DNA from: a virus
Length of the DNA: 24,461 bases
Strand: one strand, 5' to 3'
Virus record (IMG/VR): IMGVR_UViG_3300037847_000987
Coordinates: 1-24,461 of that record
The position numbers were made by a program, and so were the translations under genes. Below the pieces are notes generated by a model that searched no databases, was not told the origin of the DNA, and saw only the letters and a program-made list of their open reading frames with translations. Positions 20,627 to 24,461 of the stretch are shown in pieces. Numbering within the stretch: position 1 is the first letter of the stretch; every line of letters starts with the position of its first letter.

Positions 20627-22563
20627 TAAGCTAAGTTTTGATTGGATACTTCTTTGAGTTGAGGAATAAGACTATCACGCACAAATTCATCATTACCAAT
20701 CATGTTGCCTTGTATATTCACAGTCACACCACCTGCGCTGCCAGTTCTATTCATATCGGCTAGGTTTTGCACTCCAATGTTTTGCACTGCGCTGCGTTGC
20801 ATAATAAACTCACCTGCCTGCGCAAGTATAGGTACATTATCTTGACCTTGAACCATACCACCAGTAGCAAAGCGTTGGATACCATTATTGCGAATCAATC
20901 CACCAGTATGACCGATAAAACCAGATCCTAGATTTAATAGCGCACTAGGAACAGCACCACCACTTGTCAAAGCTATTAACTGCGCAGCCGTAGATAGAAA
21001 AAACTTTAATCCTGCTGTGGAATCATCAGAATTGTTTTTCAAAGCTCTCATGTTATTTCCAACAATATTTAAAGAAGTAGCAAGATTATTATTTGTTGAA
21101 ATTAGCTCTTTTCCTTTTATAATAGATTCCATCTGCGCACCTACTAATCTATTTAAAGCGTTAAACTCTCCTTGTTCTGCCTCTGTTAATGCTTCTGTGG
21201 CCTCCATACGAAAAATACCTTGGGTAGCTGCTTCTCTGTCTATCTGTACTTTACCTTTTAATGCTTCGCTTAAATTTTGTTCTGCTTGAAAAATAGTTTG
21301 TGCAATCCGAATACGTGTCTCATCTACATCATTATTCTGCATAGTAAGCAATACTGTATCAGCCAATATTTTATTAATTCTATCTTTGGCATCTGCACTT
21401 ATACCTAACGTAATAGTTTGATTACTTAGAGTATTAATGTATTGCTGCGTTGTATTAGTGAGTTGTTGTGTGCTATTTGTTAATGTTTGTGTAGTTGTAT
21501 TTAAAGAACTAAAAGCATTAGTAGCTTTTAAAATATCATCTAAAAGTTTACCGCCAAAAATTGCCACTGCTATTGTAGCCAACAAAGCAAATTTACCAGA
21601 TAATAATGCTGTTGCAGTGGTTAAAGATACTGTTCTTGTTTTTAGCAATACTAAAGTAGCTGCATATGCTTTTGATACTGTTTCAGTAATTACAATCCCA
21701 TTTCTAATTCCAACAAACGCAACTGTTGCAGCGGTAATAGAAGTTGTTAACTGCGCAAGACGTTGTAAGTCTAAACTATTAAAAAATTCTCTAGTTGAGT
21801 TTGCTGCTTCTATTAATGATGGTAGCATTAATGATCCAATACGCGCTGCAAATCTAGTGATTGCATCATTCATGTTGGACACTGCACCAGTAAATGTTTG
21901 CGATAGTCGTTTACTACTTCCTTGAATACCAGCTACTGGATCAACCATAGCACTTAATAATGCTTGCCTAAACTGAGGTAAAGTAATTTTTGTTAAATCT
22001 TTGATTCCTTGTGAATCTTTAATTAATTGGAGTATGCCTCGCTCGCGTAAAATGTCCGCAGCGCCTGCGCCACCTGCGAAGGCACGACCTAATGCACTTG
22101 CCGCTTCAGTTGCAGTTGTACCCATAAACGCAGCCAAATCAGTAACTGAGGATAATGTAGCCTGGGAATTAACACCAAAGGCTTCTAACTGCGCACCTGC
22201 GTTTACTACATCCTGTAATTGAAATGGAGTAGTGGCTGCAATCTGATTGAACGTGGCAAAGGCTTTTTCTGCTTCTTCAACACTACCAGTTAATCCAACC
22301 AATCTAGTCTTAACATCCTCAAAGCCAGATGCAGCTTGAATAAACTTGTTCATACTGCCAACTGCACCACCAATTGCAAAGGTATACACTAAAATTCTGT
22401 TACGCAGTGATCCTAAAGATGCAATCAATCCTTTGTTTTGATTGCGCATTCGTTTTGCAGTTTCTACATATTGCTTACCATTCGTATCTAAATTTTTAAA
22501 ATCTCTTGTAGCTCGTGCAAAACCTTTTGTGCGAACCTCTATAATAAATCTTTTTTCAGCCAT
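20626..22563 (-). CDS. Tape measure protein
   Basis: A 645-aa protein that sets tail length and is ejected with the DNA; at about 1.5 angstroms per residue it would suit a tail near 100 nm. The N-terminus has a coiled region (A-R-A-T-R-D-F-K-N-L) and a tape-measure core with repeated T-x-F-x-x-I-A-A-T-T-P-F and A-F-A-G-G-A-G-A-A-D-I-L-R-E-R-G segments. Two hydrophobic stretches (around residue 60, and L-A-T-I-A-V-A-I-F-G-G near 330) could be membrane-active. The C-terminus has the common G-G-M-V-x-G-x-D-x-V-P-I-L-A-Q-A-G-E-F-I motif. It is preceded by the frameshifted chaperone pair, as expected, and overlaps it by eight bases. Confidence 0.92.
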   Translation of the reverse strand: MAEKRFIIEVRTKGFARATRDFKNLDTNGKQYVETAKRMRNQNKGLIASLGSLRNRILVYTFAIGGAVGSMNKFIQAASGFEDVKTRLVGLTGSVEEAEKAFATFNQIAATTPFQLQDVVNAGAQLEAFGVNSQATLSSVTDLAAFMGTTATEAASALGRAFAGGAGAADILRERGILQLIKDSQGIKDLTKITLPQFRQALLSAMVDPVAGIQGSSKRLSQTFTGAVSNMNDAITRFAARIGSLMLPSLIEAANSTREFFNSLDLQRLAQLTTSITAATVAFVGIRNGIVITETVSKAYAATLVLLKTRTVSLTTATALLSGKFALLATIAVAIFGGKLLDDILKATNAFSSLNTTTQTLTNSTQQLTNTTQQYINTLSNQTITLGISADAKDRINKILADTVLLTMQNNDVDETRIRIAQTIFQAEQNLSEALKGKVQIDREAATQGIFRMEATEALTEAEQGEFNALNRLVGAQMESIIKGKELISTNNNLATSLNIVGNNMRALKNNSDDSTAGLKFFLSTAAQLIALTSGGAVPSALLNLGSGFIGHTGGLIRNNGIQRFATGGMVQGQDNVPILAQAGEFIMQRSAVQNIGVQNLADMNRTGSAGGVTVNIQGNMIGNDEFVRDSLIPQLKEVSNQNLA

Positions 22564-22954
22564 TTTGCTTCTTTATATCTTCGTTTTGGAGTGCATTAAA
22601 TTCTTCATCAATAGCAGAAAAGATGACTAAGCGATGATAATCTGCGTCATCTATAGTTTTTGCTAATGGTAAATTAAACCTTTTCATAGACATATATTCC
22701 TCAAGCGCAAAAATAGTCTCAGGCGTTAAGAAATATGTTGAGTCAGCACAAAACACTAATGAGTAATATAACGCTGCACCAAGCGTAAATTTTCCATCTT
22801 TACTTTCTTCTACTAGCCTTGCTATCTCTTCCCATAATACATCTTCTGTATAGGTAATCTTTTTCTTGAGCGTAGGAGACTGCGCATCGTATGGAAACTG
22901 GAGATTGCGGCTTGGTTGCTGTTTATATGACATCCAAACCGCAACGCGGTGCAT
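22556..22954 (-). CDS. Tail assembly chaperone, downstream frame (T part)
   Basis: A 132-aa frame that is probably made mainly as the C-terminal part of a 221-aa fusion with the 88-aa gene upstream, by -1 frameshifting at 22966-22960; the fusion reads through Val-Leu into this frame's first Met. Independent re-initiation at TAATG (22954) is also possible. The sequence is helical and acidic in the middle (V-L-W-E-E-I-A-R-L-V-E-E-S) and resembles no enzyme. The G/GT arrangement directly before the tape measure gene is what identifies it: such proteins coat the tape measure during tail assembly and are absent from the virion. Confidence 0.82.
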   Translation of the reverse strand: MHRVAVWMSYKQQPSRNLQFPYDAQSPTLKKKITYTEDVLWEEIARLVEESKDGKFTLGAALYYSLVFCADSTYFLTPETIFALEEYMSMKRFNLPLAKTIDDADYHRLVIFSAIDEEFNALQNEDIKKQNG

Positions 22955-23220
22955 TAAGACTTTTTTGGATTAGGCTCTTTATATGCGTTATATACTGACA
23001 TTAATACTGCGTCAATCTCATTATCATCTAGCTTGCCAAGTATTTTTTCTGGATCAGTAAAACTAAAGTTAAGTACCCAATCTAATACATCAAAAAACTT
23101 CTCAGTATTAATTTCGCCTTCTTTAGTGATTGCTTTGACTTCTAGTTTATGTAAGTCTCTACGAGCCTTAAACGTTATATCACGTACTTCAAAAGTGCCA
23201 TGATCTGTTTTTACTTTCAT
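22954..23220 (-). CDS. Tail assembly chaperone, upstream frame (G part)
   Basis: An 88-aa protein with AAGGAT before ATG 23220. It begins with strand-rich G-T-F-E-V-R-D-I-T-F-K-A-R-R-D-L, as in small tail assembly chaperones, and ends P-N-P-K-K-S. Its last codons CCA AAA AAG contain the canonical A AAA AAG slippery heptamer, which allows a share of ribosomes to move to the -1 frame and make the longer GT form. It lies between the major tail protein and tape measure genes, the classic place. Confidence 0.85.
   Translation of the reverse strand: MKVKTDHGTFEVRDITFKARRDLHKLEVKAITKEGEINTEKFFDVLDWVLNFSFTDPEKILGKLDDNEIDAVLMSVYNAYKEPNPKKS
22960..22966 (-). other. Programmed -1 ribosomal frameshift site (A AAA AAG)
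   Basis: On the minus strand the heptamer A-AAA-AAG is phased exactly with the 88-aa frame (CCA AAA AAG TCT TAA). Slipping by -1 gives AAA AAA GTC TTA ATG CAC, entering the 132-aa frame with no stop. The position two codons before the G stop and just upstream of the tape measure gene matches the conserved tail-chaperone frameshift of long-tailed phages. Confidence 0.88.
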
Positions 23221-23248
23221 ATTTCATCCTTAGATGAAAATGGCGTGA

Positions 23249-24229
23249 TTATGCGATCGTGATTGAAATTACATTTGATGCTTCATTTTCAGCAAATGCT
23301 CTAAAAGGTATAGTTTGTAATAAAAAGTCACTGACTTCTGGTTTTGAGTTATCTATCATTACGTCTGGACAACTTATAGTAAAGTTACTTGACTCACCCA
23401 ATGATAAAGCAATACCTGTGCTATCACCTTTGATTTGACTAACTAAATCATGCGTATCATTATCTCTTTTTGCGGTTAAAGTTCCAGTAACTTCGTATGG
23501 ACCTGTTTGCACATATCCAAATGGCTTATAATCAGTTATATTTTGATGATGCACTCTTGCTAAAGGTCTTGCTATAGTTATTTCAAAATTATTTAATACT
23601 AATACTTGACTATTTAATGTTGAGGTTGATAAATCAAAAATATTTTTAGGTGCAGCTTCATCCAAAGTTGGCGTACTACTTGGAGTTAATGCTGTCTCAA
23701 CTGGTTGATAGCCAGAAATAAATGTAGTTTCTACAACTAATTCACCGCCATTTGTACCAACATCTTCTCGCAAAACCATTTGAGTAGCCATGCAACCTGC
23801 CATAACTACATCTACGTTAGTTTCATCTGATCCTGCATTTTCAAATAATAATGTAACTTGATCAGCATTTGAAACACCATCTTTCATCACTCCAGTGTTA
23901 CTTGCTCCAGATAGTGCCGCTGCACTACTTCCTTCACTAAATAAAGATAAACAGCTTTTAAGAACTGAAGTAGGAGTACCTCTCATTGTTAAGGTAACTT
24001 CATAAATTTGTGTATCTGGTCTGTGATGACCTTGTTTTTCCATTTGTGCATAAACACCACTTCTAGATGGTGCAACTTCTACTGGTGCGCTAGCATGTTC
24101 AATGTTAAAATCTACTACTTGTAAAGCATTCCATGTATCATCAGCGACGTGCGCAGTACCTAATGCTTTAGCACCACTACCCATAATTACTTTTACATCA
24201 CCTCTAGGTTGAAAATTTGTCTCAGCCAT
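23249..24229 (-). CDS. Major tail (tube) protein
   Basis: A 326-aa protein expected to polymerise into the tail tube. The N-terminus has G-S-G-A-K-A-L-G-T-A and a W-N-A-L-Q-V-V-D-F-N strand; a Y-E-V-T-L-T-M-R-G-T-P strand pair, Y-E-V-T-G-T-L-T-A-K-R-D and the C-terminal beta segments are in line with a tail-tube fold. Many Ser/Thr/Ala residues and few Cys are typical. It is the gene before the chaperone pair. It starts as TAATG after the 61-aa gene. The name rests on gene order and composition more than on a unique motif. Confidence 0.8.
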   Translation of the reverse strand: MAETNFQPRGDVKVIMGSGAKALGTAHVADDTWNALQVVDFNIEHASAPVEVAPSRSGVYAQMEKQGHHRPDTQIYEVTLTMRGTPTSVLKSCLSLFSEGSSAAALSGASNTGVMKDGVSNADQVTLLFENAGSDETNVDVVMAGCMATQMVLREDVGTNGGELVVETTFISGYQPVETALTPSSTPTLDEAAPKNIFDLSTSTLNSQVLVLNNFEITIARPLARVHHQNITDYKPFGYVQTGPYEVTGTLTAKRDNDTHDLVSQIKGDSTGIALSLGESSNFTISCPDVMIDNSKPEVSDFLLQTIPFRAFAENEASNVISITIA

Positions 24230-24414
24230 TATTTATCTTCCTTTAATTTTTTAACATTTACTTGTTCAAGATGTTTTTTTAATGATTTTGGTAGGTCTGT
24301 CACATCTATTGTGCCACCTGCTAACAACTGTCTATGTTTATTTGCACTCCAATAAGCGCAAAAATTTTCGCTATCTTTTAGCTTAAAGTATGATTTTTTT
24401 GCTTTGTAAATCAT
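24229..24414 (-). CDS. Small hypothetical protein upstream of the major tail protein
   Basis: A 61-aa basic protein. The ATG at 24414 overlaps the stop of the gene upstream as ATGA. It has a K-K-S-Y-F-K-L-K-D strand, a W-S-A-N-K-H-R-Q-L-L-A-G-G-T-I-D-V-T turn and a Lys-rich C-terminal helix. Position between the head-tail genes and the tail tube gene suggests a minor structural or assembly role. Family not recognised. Confidence 0.6.
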   Translation of the reverse strand: MIYKAKKSYFKLKDSENFCAYWSANKHRQLLAGGTIDVTDLPKSLKKHLEQVNVKKLKEDK

Positions 24415-24461
24415 CCTATTATCTCCAATGCTGATACTACAGCAGTCATTTCAGAACGTAA
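24411..24461 (-). CDS. 3' end of an unidentified gene (partial)
   Basis: Only the last 16 codons are in the window, reading L-R-S-E-M-T-A-V-V-S-A-L-E-I-I-G and TGA. The stop overlaps the next gene's ATG as ATGA, which supports the frame. From its place it is probably a head-tail connector or tail terminator gene, but too little is visible to name it. Confidence 0.6.
   Translation of the reverse strand, partial: LRSEMTAVVSALEIIG

Noticed and set aside
21437-21925. A 162-aa plus-strand ORF opposite the tape measure gene
   Set aside because: It is antisense to a clear tape measure gene, has low-complexity hydrophobic composition and no ribosome binding site; a shadow frame. The same holds for other plus-strand frames at 796-1385, 2007-2297, 3816-4091 and 9023-9298.

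Overview
The window is part of the genome of a tailed, siphovirus-like bacteriophage. It is AT-rich (roughly 35-40% GC by eye) and very compact, with many genes joined by ATGA, GTGA or TAATG overlaps. Nothing fixes the host; no ribosomal, tRNA, integrase or convincing lysis gene is visible. The mix of LamG tail protein, GP88 protein, PP-loop ATPase and two methyltransferases resembles uncultured environmental phages, but that is inference.

Almost everything is on the minus strand, so read it from right to left. The right end (24461-16752) is a tail module: the end of an unseen gene, a small protein, the major tail protein, two tail-assembly chaperone frames joined by a canonical A AAA AAG -1 slippery site, the tape measure protein, a 935-aa tail hub/baseplate protein with an N-terminal LamG domain, and a 355-aa distal tail protein. 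Next (16702-7969) is the replication and DNA-metabolism operon: a Cro/C1-type regulator, a small gene whose ribosome binding site and start lie inside a large inverted repeat, an SSB-like protein, an Hjc-like nuclease, a SEC-C protein, a Dam-type adenine methyltransferase, an Nmad1-like protein, two more PD-(D/E)XK nucleases, a PP-loop ATPase, two small proteins, a C5-cytosine methyltransferase, two nested small membrane proteins, a RecB/Cas4-like nuclease and a primase-helicase. A striking array of TGAGAATAT repeats (8191-8317) follows the helicase and is a candidate origin or control site.

A plus-strand, very AT-rich cassette (about 6014-7765) interrupts the minus-strand genome: a GP88-family protein, a winged-helix-like protein, a small acidic protein and two tiny membrane proteins, closed by a perfect bidirectional terminator. 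It is flanked by two copies of a 29-bp promoter-like repeat. Left of it (5749-1) is the packaging/head module: an HTH protein, a small-terminase candidate, large terminase, portal, MuF-like protein, a tail-completion-type protein, scaffold and major capsid protein.

The capsid gene is split by a 230-nt group I intron with no homing endonuclease; splicing restores a continuous frame. Other highlights are the frameshift signal, the start-sequestering hairpin, a GTGTTGACA motif shared by three regulatory regions, and marked over-abundance of the palindrome TGCGCA.
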